Origin: Nematostella vectensis
Taxonomy: Eukaryota > Cnidaria > Anthozoa > Actiniaria > Edwardsiidae
Direction: 5' to 3'
NCBI RefSeq assembly: GCF_932526225.1
Contig: NC_064044.1
Location: 129,001-193,000, forward strand
DNA length: 64,000 nt
The notes beneath the pieces are model-generated. The model was not told the DNA's origin. It was given only the letters and a program-made list of their open reading frames with translations, and made no database searches. A program made the position numbers and the translations under genes. Below, one piece after another: positions 48,459-62,479 of the stretch; within the stretch, counting starts at the first letter, position 1, and every line of letters starts with the position of its first letter.

Positions 48459-50469
48459 ATTCTCCCCCCTTACGTCTTTATTTCTATTTATTTTATGATT
48501 TTCACATGATACCAAAACAGCGTCTTTTTTCTTCGCTAATTTGATGTCATGTACACAATAAAAGAGATGCGCCCGTGCGCATGGCGAGTCCCCAAGGGAC
48601 CCAAGACGCCCAAATAGACCTCTATTTTTTGTCATCCACAATCTCGGCGAGCTGTGAGTGGCGTAACCGTATTACAGGCCTGGGATCCTGGTAATTGTCC
48701 TCCCCATTAATGCGCGGGTTGGGATAACCTTGCAAGAGTGTTGTACAGCATATTCGCTCGGAAATATCGGTGCTTGGGGCCTTCGGGTTCTTTACAGCCT
48801 TCCGTAAAAGCCTTGTGATACCATACCGATTGGGTAATCTGTATGTATGGTTTCCGTTTTGTTCTTCAGACCGGGTTCGATCCCAGGCCAATGGGCTTTT
48901 TTTTTTTAGTTCGTTTTTTTTTCTTTGTGCTGGACCCCCTTAATCCTGATAGGTTTTGCGCAAAAATAATAAAAAAAAGTGAGTTTGCAAAATAAGCTTG
49001 CTAGATTTATTGATTATATGTATTCAATTTGTTCCTAGGAAGTTAACAAAAAACACAAAGCAAAGAGTTTGAGGAAGTAAACAAGTATGTGAACTTTAAT
49101 GTTCTATTTGAAGGGGTGCATTTTGTACAGGGAAGCATACATAGAATGCTTAACTGGTGGAGAGGGAAGAGGTAAAAGTTTATTGAGCATAATTTCAACA
49201 ATAGCAGGGGGAAGAGAGGGGCACTCTCTTCATACAATATTGCAGTTGTTACCTATTATTAAATAAGTTTGTAACATGTCTTTGTTTATTAAGCAAGGTC
49301 TATTTCTGAGACAAGCAAACTCAAGTAAGGCTGTTGAAATAACAGGTGAGTGTTAAAAGAAAAACAATTATCTGATTAGAAAACTACTGTAGATTCCTTT
49401 GCACCAAAATAAGAACAAACTTCATTTTGTTTGTTATTTATGAGGAACGAGATGAGCTCTACAAAGCCATAAAGAAATATGTATTGCTCATCTAAATTAT
49501 ACAAGTAAATAATAATATTAAAAAAGAACTACTGTAAGTAATTAGAGTGGTTTTCATTAACCCGTGAAACAAAGTGTGATAGTTAAACGGTAATAGTTAG
49601 TAAAACACAAAAAAGTACAATAGAATCAGATCACCACAAAGTGTAATACGCTAAAGCGTAGTTCACGGGTTAATGAAGGTTTTGACATTTCAACCTTACA
49701 TCCACATGAAAGTAATGCCTAATATCGAGTACCCTACAGTAAGTGTTTTGCAGTCAAGTTGGTTTCTGTTAGTAGGTAAAAAATATTCTAAATAATAGTA
49801 ATCATAGCTATGGTCACCACTTACACATATAGAACTTGTAATGAAAAGAAAGAAAAAATATATATATATATATATATGCAGTCAAACAACAGAATCGCAT
49901 GATAACCTTGAATATATTGAATAAAGGACTGCAAAAAAACATCTTTTGTACTAGTTGCTTGAATTGACCCTTGGCTATTTCTAGCTGAATTCCCCTCCCC
50001 CTCTAAAAAAGAAAATAATAATAATAATAGAACAAAACTAAAAAGAAAACAAACATAACAGAGACCCCCACCAACAATTTTGATTTTTTTTACTTTCCTT
50101 TAAAAGGGGAGTGTCATGGTTAAGAGATTTGCAATAGCTCTAGAGCCCTGACACAATGAACTTCAGTGAAATTCTAATACTGACTTATGAGCTTTTGGTA
50201 CATGTGGGAGACTTTAAACAAAACAAAACAAATGACCACAAACTGTCAATTAACATAGTTTTCAATATAATATTGCATATTATTTAATAAGGTATTCACA
50301 GCTTTTAAAAAGTTCAACTGTTTGTTGACACTTAAAAGCCTACAATAATCACTGACTCCAGACATGCGCAGTACTATGCTGCTGCCCCTTTAAAGTAAAA
50401 TACAGCTTTACTTAGTCAGCGTAGACAAAATTGCGGATTTTGTTAATATTCTAATATGAAGATGTCAAT
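48459..50469 (+). repeat. Repeat unit, copy 25
   Basis: 2011 bp; B box 48874-48884. Changes in the island include CTGTGAGTGG near 48653, GGTAATTG near 48690 and GTGATACC near 48815. The AT microsatellite is long (about 49859-49877). Confidence 0.95.
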
Positions 50470-52482
50470 ATTCTCCCCCCTTACGTCTTTATTTCTATTT
50501 ATTTTATGATTTTCACATGATACCAAAACAGCGTCTTTTTTCTTCGCTAATTTGATGTCATGTACACAATAAAAGAGATGCGCCCGTGCGCATGGCGAGT
50601 CCCCAAGTGACCCAAGACGCCCAAATAGACCTCTATTTTTTGTCATCCACAATCTCGGCGAGCTGTGCGTGGCGTAACCGTATTACAGGCGTGGGATCCT
50701 GGTAATTGTCCTCCCCATTAATGCGCGGGTTGGGATAACCTTGCAAGAGTGTTGTACAGCATATTCGCTCGGAAATATCGGTGCTTGGGGCCTTCGGGTT
50801 CTTTACAGCCTTCCGTAAAAGCCTTGTGCTGCCATACCGATTGGGTAATCCGTATGTATGGTTTCCGTTTTGTTCTTCAGACCGGGTTCGATCCCAGGCC
50901 AATGGGCTTTTTTTTTTAGTTCGTTTTTTTTTCTTTGTGCTGGACCCCCTTAATCCTGATAGGTTTTGCGCAAAAATAATAAAAAAAGTGAGTTTGCAAA
51001 ATAAGCTTGCTAGATTTATTGATTATATGTATTCAATTTGTTCCTAGGAAGTTAACAAAAAACACAAAGCAAAGAGTTTGAGGAAGTAAACAAGTATGTG
51101 AACTTTAATGTTCTATTTGAAGGGGTGCATTTTGTACAGGGAAGCATACATAGAATGCTTAACTGGTGGAGAGGGAAGAGGTAAAAGTTTATTGAGCATA
51201 ATTTCAACAATAGCAGGGGGAAGAGAGGGGCACTCTCTTCATACAATATTGCAGTTGTTACCTATTATTAAATAAGTTTGTAACATGTCTTTGTTTATTA
51301 AGCAAGGTCTATTTCTGAGACAAGCAAACTCAAGTAAGGCTGTTGAAATAACAGGTGAGTGTTAAAAGAAAAACAATTATCTGATTAGAAAACTACTGTA
51401 GATTCCTTTGCACCAAAATAAGAACAAACTTCATTTTGTTTGTTATTTATGAGGAACGAGATGAGCTCTACAAAGCCATAAAGAAATATGTATTGCTCAT
51501 CTAAATTATATAAGTAAATAATAATATTAAAAAAGAACTACTGTAAGTAATTAGAGTGGTTTTCATTAACCCGTGAAACAAAGTGTGATAGTTAAACGGT
51601 AATAGTTAGTAAAACACAAAAAAGTACAATAGAATCAGATCACCACAAAGTGTAATACGCTAAAGCGTAGTTCACGGGTTAATGAAGGTTTTGACATTTC
51701 AACCTTACATCCACATGAAAGTAATGCCTAATATCGAGTACCCTACAGTAAGTGTTTTGCAGTCAAGTTGGTTTCTGTTAGTAGGTAAAAAATATTCTAA
51801 ATAATAGTAATCATAGCTATGGTCACCACTTACACATATAGAACTTGTAATGAAAAGAAAGAAAATATATATATATATATATATATATGCAGTCAAACAA
51901 CAGAATCGCATGATAACCTTGAATATATTGAATAAAGGACTGCAAAAAAACATCTTTTGTACTAGTTGCTTGAATTGACCCTTGGCTATTTCTAGCTGAA
52001 TTCCCCTCCCCCTCTAAAAAAGAAAATAATAATAATAATAGAACAAAACTAAAAAGAAAACAAACATAACAGAGACCCCCACCAACAATTTTGATTTTTT
52101 TTTACTTTCCTTTAAAAGGGGAGTGTCATGGTTAAGAGATTTGCAATAGCTCTAGAGCCCTGACACAATGAACTTCAGTGAAATTCTAATACTGACTTAT
52201 GAGCTTTTGGTACATGTGGGAGACTTTAAACAAAACAAAAAAAAAATGACCACAAACTGTCAATTAACATAGTTTTCAATATAATATTGCATATTATTAA
52301 ATAAGGTATTCACAGCTTTTAAAAAGTTCAACTGTTTGTTGACACTTAAAAGCCTACAATAATCACTGACTCCAGACATGCGCAGTACTATGCTGCTGCC
52401 CCTTTAAAGTAAAATACACTTTACTTAGTCAGCGTAGACAAAATTGCGGATTTTGTCAATATTCTAATATGAAGATGTCAAT
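50470..52482 (+). repeat. Repeat unit, copy 26
   Basis: 2013 bp; B box 50885-50895. AGGCGTGGGATC near 50687 puts a mismatch in the 11-bp island helix; GGTAATTG is shared with copy 25. It has the longest AT tract in the window (about 51864-51888). Confidence 0.95.
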
Positions 52483-54490
52483 ATTCTCCCCCCTTACGTC
52501 TTTATTTCTATTTATTTTATGATTTTCACATGATACTAAAACAGCGTCTTTTTTCTTCGCTAATTTGATGTCATGTACACAATAAAAGAGATGCGCCCGT
52601 GCGCATGGCGAGTCCCCAAGGGACCCAAGACGCCCAAATAGACCTCTATTTTTTGTCATCCACAATCTCGGCGAGCTGTGCGTGGCGTAACCGTATTACA
52701 GGCCTGGGATCCTGGTTATTGTCCTCCCCATTAATGCGCGGGTTGGGATAACCTTGCAAGAGTGTTGTACAGCATATTCGCTCGGAAATATCGGTGCTTG
52801 GGGCCTTCGGGTTCTTTACAGCCTTCCGTAAAAGCCTTGTGCTGCCATACCGATTGGGGAATCCGTATGTATGGTTTCCGTTTTGTTCTTCAGACCGGGT
52901 TCGATCCCAGGCCAATGGGTTTTTATTTTTAGTTCGTTTTTTTTTCTTTGTGCTGGACCCCCTTAATCCTGATAGGTTTTGCGCAAAAATAATAAAAAAA
53001 AGTGAGTTTGCAAAATAAGCTTGCTAGCTTTATTGATTATATGTATTCAATTTGTTCCTAGGAAGTTAACAAAAAACACAAAGCAAAGAGTTTGAGGAAG
53101 TAAACAAGTATGTGAACTTTAATGTTCTATTTGAAGGTGTGCATTTTGTACAGGGAAGCATACATAGAATGCTTAACTGGTGGAGAGGGAAGAGGTAAAA
53201 GTTTATTGAGCATAATTTCAACAATAGCAGGGGGAAGAGAGGGGCACTCTCTTCATACAATATTGCAGTTGTTACCTATTATTAAATAAGTTTGTAACAT
53301 GTCTTTGTTTATTAAGCAAGGTCTATTTCTGAGACAAGCAAACTCAAGTAAGGCTGTTGAAATAACAGGTGAGTGTTAAAAGAAAAACAATTATCTGATT
53401 AGAAAACTACTGTAGATTCCTTTGCACCAAAATAAGAACAAACTTCATTTTGTTTGTTATTTATGAGGAACGAGATGAGCTCTACAAAGCCATAAAAAAA
53501 TATGTATTGCTCATCTAAATTATACAAGTAAAAAATAATATTAAAAAAGAACTACTGTAAGTAATTAGAGTGGTTTTCTTTAACCCGTGAAACAAAGTGT
53601 GATAGTTAAACGGTAATAGTTAGTAAAACACAAAAAAGTACAATAGAATCAGATCACCACAAAGTGTAATACGATAAAGCGTAGTTCACGGGTTAATGAA
53701 GGTTTTGACATTTTAACCTTACATCCACATGAAGGTAATGCCTAATATCGAGTGCCCTACAGTAAGTGTTTTGCAGTCAAGTTGTTTTCTGTTAGTAGGT
53801 AAAAAAATATTCTAAATAATAGTAATCATAGCTATGGTCACCACTTACACATATAGAACTTGTAATGAAAAGAAAGAAACAAAATATATATATATATGCA
53901 GTCAAACAACAGAATTGCATGATAACCTTGAATATATTGAATAAAGGACTGCAAAAAACATCTTTTGTACTAGTTGCTTGAATTGACCCTTGGCTATTTT
54001 TAGCTGAATTCCCCTCCCCCTCTAAAAAGGAAATAATAATAATAATAATAGAACAAAACTAAAAAGAAAACAAACATAACAGAGACCCCCACCAACAATT
54101 TTGATTTTTTGTACTTTCCTTTAAAAGGGGAGTGTCATGGTTAAGAGATTTGCAATAGCTTTAGAGCCCTGACACAATGAACTTCAGTGAAATTCTAATA
54201 CTGACTTATGAGCTTTTGGTACATGTGGGAGACTTTAAACAAAACAAAAAAAATGACCACAAACTGTCAATTAACATAGTTTTCAATATAATATTGCATA
54301 TTATTTAATAAGGTATTCACAGCTTTTAAAAAGTTCAACTGTTTGTTGACACTTAAAAGCCTACAATAATCACTGACTCTAGACATGCGCAGTACTATGC
54401 TGCTGCCCCTTCAAAGTAAAATACAGCTTTACTTAGTCAGCGTAGACAAAATTGCGGATTTTGTCAATATTCTAATATGAAGATGTCAAT
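52483..54490 (+). repeat. Repeat unit, copy 27
   Basis: 2008 bp; B box 52898-52908. The T tract after the B box is interrupted by an A near 52925 but keeps T5 on each side. A MITE arm is altered (TTCTTTAACCCG near 53577). Confidence 0.95.
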
Positions 54491-56486
54491 ATTCTCCCCC
54501 CTTACGTCTTTATTTCTATTTATTTTATGATTTTCACATGATACCAAAACAGCGTCTTTTTTCTTCGCTAATTTGATGTCATGTACACAATAAAAGAGAT
54601 GCGCCCGTGCGCATGGCGAGTCCCCAAGGGACCCAAGACGCCCAAATAGACCTCTATTTTTTGTCATCCACAATCTCGGCTAGCTGTGCGTGGCGTAACC
54701 GTATTACAGGCCTGGGATCCTGGTTATTGTCCTCCCCATTAATGCGCGGGTTGGGATAACCTTGCAAGAGTGTTGTACAGCATATTCGCTCGGAAATATC
54801 GGTGCTTGGGGCCTTCGGGTTCTTTACAGCCTTCCGTAAAAGCCTTGTGCTGCCATACCGATTGGGTAATCCGTATGTATGGTTTCCGTTTTGTTCTTCA
54901 GACCGGGTTCGATCCCAGGCCAATGGGCTTTTTTTTTAGTTCGTTTTTTTTTCTTTGTGCTGGACCCCCTTAATCCTGATAGGTTTTGCGCAAAAATAAT
55001 AAAAAAAAGTGAGTTTGCAAAATAAGCTTGCTAGATTTATTGATTATATGTATTCAATTTGTTCCTAGGAAGTTAACAAAAAACACAAAGCAAAGAGTTT
55101 GAGGAAGTAAACAAGTATGTGAACTTTAATGTTCTATTTGAAGGGGTGCATTTTGTACAGGGAAGCATACATAGAATGCTTAACTGGTGGAGAGGGAAGA
55201 GGTAAAAGTTTATTGAGCATAATTTCAACAATAGCAGGGGGAAGAGAGGGGCACTCTCTTCATACAATATTGCAGTTGTTACCTATTATTAAATAAGTTT
55301 GTAACATGTCTTTGTTTATTAAGCAAGGTCTATTTCACAGACAAGCAAACTCAAGTAAGGCTGTTGAAATAACAGGTGAGTGTTAAAAGAAAAACAATTA
55401 TCTGATTTGAAAACTACTGTAGATTCCTTTGCACCAAAATAAGAACAAACTTCATTTTGTTTGTTATTTATGAGGAACGAGATGAGCTCTACAAAGCCAT
55501 AAAGAAATATGTATTGCTCATCTAAATTATACAAGTAAATAATAATATTAAAAAAAAACTACTGTAAGTAATTAGAGTGGTTTTCATTAACCCGTGAAAC
55601 AAGGTGTGATAGTTAAACAGTAATAGTTAGTAAAACACAAAAAAGAACAATAGAATCAGATCACCACAAAGTGTAATACGCGAAAGCGTAGTTCACGGGT
55701 TAATGAAGGTTTTGACATTTCAACCTTACATCCACATGAAGGTAATGCCTAATATCGAGTGCCCTACAGTAAGTGTTTTGCAGTCAAGTTGTTTTCTTGT
55801 AGTAGGTAAAAAAATATTCTAAATAATAGTAATCATAGCTATGGTCACCACTTACACATATAGAACTTGTAATGAAAAGAAATAAAAAATAGATATATAT
55901 GCAGTCAAACAACAGAATTGCATGATAACCTTGAATATATTGAATAAAGGACTGCAAAAAAAAACATCTTTTGTACTAGTTGCTTGAATTGACCTTTGGC
56001 TTTTTTTAGCTGAATTCCCCTCCCCCTCTAAAAAAGAAAATAATAATAATAATAGAACAAAACTAAAAAGAAAACAAACACCACCACCAACAATTTTGAT
56101 TTTTTTTACTTTCCTTTAAAGGGGGAGTGTCATGGTTAAGAGATTTGCAATAGCTCTAGAGCCCTGACACAATGAACTTCAGTGAAATTCTAATACTGAC
56201 TTATGAGCTTTTGGTACATGTGGGAGACTTTAAACAAAACAAAAAAAAATGACCACAAACTGTCAATTAACATAGTTTTCAATATAATATTGCATATTAT
56301 TTAATAAGGTATTCACAGCTTTTAAAAAGTTCAACTGTTTGTTGACACTTAAAAGCCTACAATAATCACTGACTCCAGACATGCGCAGTACTATGCTGCT
56401 GCCCCTTTAAAGTAAAATACAGCTTTACTTAGTCAGCGTAGACAAAATTGCGGATTTTGTCAATATTCTAATATGAAGATGTCAAT
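54491..56486 (+). repeat. Repeat unit, copy 28
   Basis: 1996 bp; B box 54906-54916. Around 56079-56092 a segment of about 10 bp (containing TAACAGAGA) is missing, leaving a CCA triplet run. TTTCACAGAC near 55333 is private. Confidence 0.95.
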
Positions 56487-58480
56487 ATTCTCCCCCCTTA
56501 CGTCTTTATTTCTATTTATTTTATGATTTTCACATGATACCAAAATAGCGTATTTTTTCTTCTCTAATTTGATGTCATGTACACAATAAAAGAGATGCGC
56601 CCGTGCGCATGGCGAGTCCCCAAGGGACCCAAGACACCCAAATAGACCTCTATTTTTTGTCATCCACAATCTCGGCGAGCTGTGCGTGGCGTAACCGTAT
56701 TACAGGCCTGGGATCCTGGTTATTGTCCTCCCCATTAATGCGCGGGTTGGGATAACCTTGCAAGAGTGTTGTACAGCATATTCGCCCGGAAATATCGGTG
56801 CTTGGGGCCTTCGGGTTCTTTACAGCCTTCCGTAAAAGCCTTGTGCTGCCATACCGATTGGGTAATCCGTATCTATGGTTTCCGTTTTGTTCTTCAGACC
56901 GGGTTCGATCCCAGGCCAATGGGCTTTTTTTTTAGTTCGTTTTTTTTTTCTTTGTGCTGGACCCCCTTAATCCTGATATGTTTTGCGCAAAAATAATAAA
57001 AAAAAAGTGAGTTTGCAAAATAAGCTTGCTAGATTTATTGATTATATGTATTCAATTTGTTCCTAGGAAGTTAACAAAAAACACAAAGCAAAGAGTTTGA
57101 GGAAGTAAACAAGTATGTGAACTTTAATGTTCTATTTGAAGGGGTGCATTTTGTACAGGGAAGCATACATAGAATGCTTAACTGGTGGAGATGGAAGAGG
57201 TAAAAGTTTATTGATCATAATTTCAACAATAGCATTGGGAAGAGAGGGGCACTCTCTTCATACAATATTGCAGTTGTTACCTATTATTAAATAAGTTTGT
57301 AACATGTCTTTGTTTATTAAGCAAGGTCTATTCCTGAGACAAGCAAATTCAAGTAAGGCTGTTGAAATAACAGGTGAGTGTTAAAAGAAAAACAATTATC
57401 TGATTAGAAAACTACTGTAGATTCCTTTGCACCAAAATAAGAACAAACTTCATTTTGTATGTTATTTATGAGAAACGAGATGAGCTCTACAAAGCCATAA
57501 AGTAATATGTATTGCTCATCTAAATTATACAAGTAAATAATAATATTAAAAAAGAACTACTGTAAGTAATTAGAGTGGTTTTCATTAACCCGTGAAACAA
57601 AGTGTGATAGTTAAACGGTAATAGTTAGTAAAACACAAAAAAGTACAATAGAATAAGATCACCACAAAGTGTAATACGATAAAGCGTAGTTCACGGGTTA
57701 ATGAAGGTTTTGACATTTCAACCTTACATCCACATGAAAGTAATGCCTAATATCGAGTGCCCTACAGTAAGTGTTTTGCAGTCAAGTTGTTTTCTGTTAG
57801 TAGGTAAAAAAATATTCTAAATAATAGTAATCATAGCTATGGTCACCACTTACACATATAGAACTTGTAATGAAAAGAAAGAAAAAAATATATATATATA
57901 TGCAGTCAAACAACAGAATTGCATGATAACCTTGAATATATTGAATAAAGGACTGCAAAAAAACATCTTTTGTACTAGTTGCTTGAATTGACCCTTGGCT
58001 ATTTTTAGCTGAATTCCCCTCCCCCTCTAAAAATGAAAATAATAATAATAATAATAATAATAGAACAAAACTAAAAAGAGAACAAACATAACAGAGACCC
58101 CCACCAACAATTTTGATTTTTTTTACTTTCCTTTAAAAGGGGAGTGTCATGGTTAAGAGATTTGCAATAGCTCTAGAGCCCTGACACAATGAACTTCAGT
58201 GAAATTCTAATACTGACTTATGAGCTTTTGGTACATGTGGGAGACTTTAAACAAAACAAAAAAAATGACCACAAACTGTCAATTAACATAGTTTTCAATA
58301 TAATATTGCATATTATTTAATAAGGTCAACTGTTTGTTGACACTTAAAAGCCTACAATAATCACTGACTCCAGACATGCGCAGTACTATGCTGCTACCCC
58401 TTTAAAGTAAAATACACTTTACTTAGTCAGCGTAGACTAAATTGCGGATTTTGTCAATATTCTAATATGAAGATGTCAAT
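56487..58480 (+). repeat. Repeat unit, copy 29
   Basis: 1994 bp; B box 56902-56912. It has a 21-bp deletion at 58326/58327 and a long AAT tract at 58037-58062. Its left half has many private changes, such as TAGCGTATTTT near 56547 and CGCCCGG near 56783. Confidence 0.95.
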
Positions 58481-60474
58481 ATTCTCCCCCCTTACGTCTT
58501 TATTTCTATTTATTTTATGATTTTCACATGATACCAAAACAGCGTCTTTTTTCTTCGCTAATTTCGTGTCATGTACACAATAAAAGAGATGCGCCCGTGC
58601 GCATGGCGAGTCCCCAAGGGACCCAAGACCCCCAAATAGACCTCTTTTTTTTGTCATCCACAATCTCGGCGAGCTGTGCGTGGCGTAACCGTATTACAGG
58701 CCTGGGATCCTGGTTATTGTCCTCCCCATTAATGCGCGGGTTGGGATAACCTTGCAAGAGTGTTGTACAGCATATTTGCACGGAAATATCGGTGCTTGGG
58801 GCCTTCGGGTTCTTTACAGCCTTCCGTAAAAGCCTTGTGCTGCCATATCGATTGGGTAATCCGTATGTATGGTTTCCGTTTTGTTCTTCAGACCGGGTTC
58901 GATCCCAGGCCAATGGGCTTTTTTTTTTAGTTCGTTTATTTTCTTTGTGCTGGACCCCCTTAATCCTGATAGGTTTTGCGCAAAAATAATAAAAAAAAGT
59001 GAGTTTGCAAAATAAGCTTGCTAGATTTATTGATTATATGTATTCAATTTGTTCCTAGGAAGTTAACAAAAAACACAAAGCAAAGAGTTTGAGGAAGTAA
59101 ACAAGTATGTGAACTTTAATGTTCTATTTGAAGGGGTGCATTTTGTACAGGGAAGCATACATAGAATGCTTAACTGGTGGAGAGGGAAGAGGTAAAAGTT
59201 TATTGATCATAATTTCAACAATAGCAGGGGGAAGAGAGGGGCACTCTCTTCATACAATATTGCAGTTGTTACCTATTATTAAATAAGTTTGTAACATGTC
59301 TTTGTTTATTAAGCAAGGTCTATTTCTGAGACAAGCAAATTCAAGTAAGGCTGTTGAAATAACAGGTGAGTGTTAAAAGAAAAACAATTATCTGATTAGA
59401 AAACTACTGTAGATTCCTTTGCACCAAAATAAGAACAAACTTCATTTTGTATGTTATTTATGAGAAACGAGATGAGCTCTACAAAGCCATAAAGTAATAT
59501 GTATTGCTCATCTAAATTATACAAGTAAATAATAATATTAAAAAAGAACTACTGTAAGTAATTAGAGTGGTTTTCATTAACCCGTGAAACAAAGTGTGAT
59601 AGTTAAACGGTAATAGTTAGTAAAACACAAAAAAGTACAATAGAATCAGATCACCACAAAGTGTAATACGCTAAAGCGTAGTTCACGGGTTAATGAAGGT
59701 TTTGACATTTCAACCTTACATCCACATGAAAGTAATGCCTAATATCGAGTGCCCTACAGTAAGTGTTTTGCAGTCAAGTTGTTTTCTGTTAGTAGGTAAA
59801 AAAATATTCTAAATAATAGTAATCATAGCTATGGTCACCACTTACACATATAGAACTTGTAATGAAAAGAAAGAAAAAAATAAATATATATATATGCAGT
59901 CAAACAACAGAATTGCATGATAACCTTGAATATATTGAATAAAGGACTGCAAAAAAACATCTTTTGTACTAGTTGCTTGAATTGACCCTTGGCTATTTTT
60001 AGCTGAATTCCCCTCCCCCTCTAAAAATGAAAATAATAATAATAATAATAATAATAGAACAAAACTAAAAAGAAAACAAACATAACAGAGACCCCCATTA
60101 ACAATTTTGATTTTTTTTACTTTCCTTTAAAAGGGGAGTGTCATGGTTAAGAGATTTGCAATAGCTCTAGAGCCCTGACACAATGAACTTCAGTGAAATT
60201 CTAATACTGACTTATGAGCTTTTGGTACATGTGGGAGACTTTAAACAAAACAAAAAAAATGACCACAAACTGTCAATTAACATAGTTTTCAATATAATAT
60301 TGCATATTATTTAATAAGGTCAACTGTTTGTTGACACTTAAAAGCCTACAATAATCACTGACTCCAGACATGCGCAGTACTATGCTGCTACCCCTTTAAA
60401 GTAAAATACACTTTACTTAGTCAGCGTAGACTAAATTGCGGATTTTGTCAATATTCTAATATGAAGATGTCAAT
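58481..60474 (+). repeat. Repeat unit, copy 30
   Basis: 1994 bp; B box 58896-58906. It has the same 21-bp deletion as copy 29 (60320/60321). Its left-half variants TTTCGTGTC, AGACCCCCAAA and TTTGCACGG are shared with copy 31. Confidence 0.95.
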
Positions 60475-62479
60475 ATTCTCCCCCCTTACGTCTTTATTTC
60501 TATTTATTTTATGATTTTCACATGATACCAAAACAGCGTCTTTTTTCTTCGCTAATTTCGTGTCATGTACACAATAAAAGAGATGCGCCCGTGCGCATGG
60601 CGAGTCCCCAAGGGACCCAAGACCCCCAAATAGACCTCTTTTTTTTGTCATCCACAATCTCGGCGAGCTGTGCGTGGCGTAACCGTATTACAGGCCTGGG
60701 ATCCTGGTTATTGTCCTCCCCATTAATGCGCGGGTTGGGATAACCTTGCAAGAGTGTTGTACAGCATATTTGCACGGAAATATCGGTGCTTGGGGCCTTC
60801 GGGTTCTTTACAGCCTTCCGTAAAAGCCTTGTGCTGCCATATCGATTGGGTAATCCGTATGTATGGTTTCCGTTTTGTTCTTCAGACCGGGTTCGATCCC
60901 AGGCCAATGAGCTTTTTTTTTTAGTTCGTTTATTTTCTTTGTGCTGGACCCCCTTAATCCTGATAGGTTTTGCGCAAAAATAATAAAAAAAAAGTGAGTT
61001 TGCAAAATAAGCTTGCTAGATTTATTGATTATATGTATTCAATTTGTTCCTAGGAAGTTAACAAAAAACACAAAGCAAAGAGTTTGAGGAAGTAAACAAG
61101 TATGTGAACTTTAATGTTCTATTTGAAGGGGTGCATTTTGTACAGGGAAGCATACATAGAATGCTTAACTGGTGGAGATGGAAGAGGTAAAAGTTTATTG
61201 ATCATAATTTCAACAATAGCAGGGGGAAGAGAGGGGCACTCTCTTCATACAATATTGCAGTTGTTACCTATTATTAAATAAGTTTGTAACATGTCTTTGT
61301 TTATTAAGCAAGGTCTATTTCTGAGACAAGCAAATTCAAGTAAGGCTGTTGAAATAACAGGTGAGTGTTAAAAGAAAAACAATTATCTGATTAGAAAACT
61401 ACTGTAGATTCCTTTGCACCAAAATAAGAACAAACTTCATTTTGTATGTTATTTATGAGAAACGAGATGAGCTCTACAAAGCCATAAAGTAATATGTATT
61501 GCTCATCTAAATTATACAAGTAAATAATAATATTAAAAAAGAACTACTGTAAGTAATTAGAGTGGTTTTCATTAACCCGTGAAACAAAGTGTGATAGTTA
61601 AACGGTAATAGTTAGTAAAACACAAAAAAGAACAATAGAATCAGATCACCACAAAGTGTAATACGCTAAAGCGTAGTTCACGGGTTAATGAAGGTTTTGA
61701 CATTTCAACCTCACATCCACATGAAAGTAATGCCTAATATCGAGTGCCCTACAGTAAGTGTTTTGCAGTCAAGTTGTTTTCTGTTAGTAGGTAAAAAAAT
61801 ATTCTAAATAATAGTAATCATAGCTATGGTCACCACTTACACATATAGAACTTGTAATGAAAAGAAAGAAAAAAAATATATATATATATGCAGTCAAACA
61901 ACAGAATTGCATGATAACCTTGAATATATTGAATAAAGGACTGCAAAAAAACATCTTTTGTACTAGTTGCTTGAATTGACCCTTGGCTATTTTTAGCTGA
62001 ATTCCCCTCCCCCTCTAAAAAGAAAATAATAATAATAATAGAACAAAACTAAAAAGAAAACAAACATAACAGAGACCCCCAAAAACAATTTTGATTTTTT
62101 TTACTTTCCTTTAAAAGGGGAGTGTCATGGTTAAGAGATTTGCAATAGCTCTAGAGCCCTGACACAATGAACTTCAGTGAAATTCTAATACTGACTTATG
62201 AGCTTTTGGAACATGTGGGAGACTTTAAACAAAACAAAACAAATGACCACAAACTGTCAATTAACATAGTTTTCAATATAATATTGCATATTATTTAATA
62301 AGGTATTCACAGCTTTTAAAAAGTTCAACTGTTTGTTGACACTTAAAAGCCTACAATAATCACTGACTCTAGACATGCGCAGTACTATGCTGCTGCCCCT
62401 TTAAAGTAAAATACACTTTACTTAGTCAGCGTAGACAAAATTGCGGATTTTGTCAATATTCTAATATGAAGATGTCAAT
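60475..62479 (+). repeat. Repeat unit, copy 31
   Basis: 2005 bp; B box 60890-60900. The left half is nearly identical to copy 30; the 21-bp deletion is absent. CCAATGAGC near 60903 alters the base after the acceptor-like stem. Confidence 0.95.
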
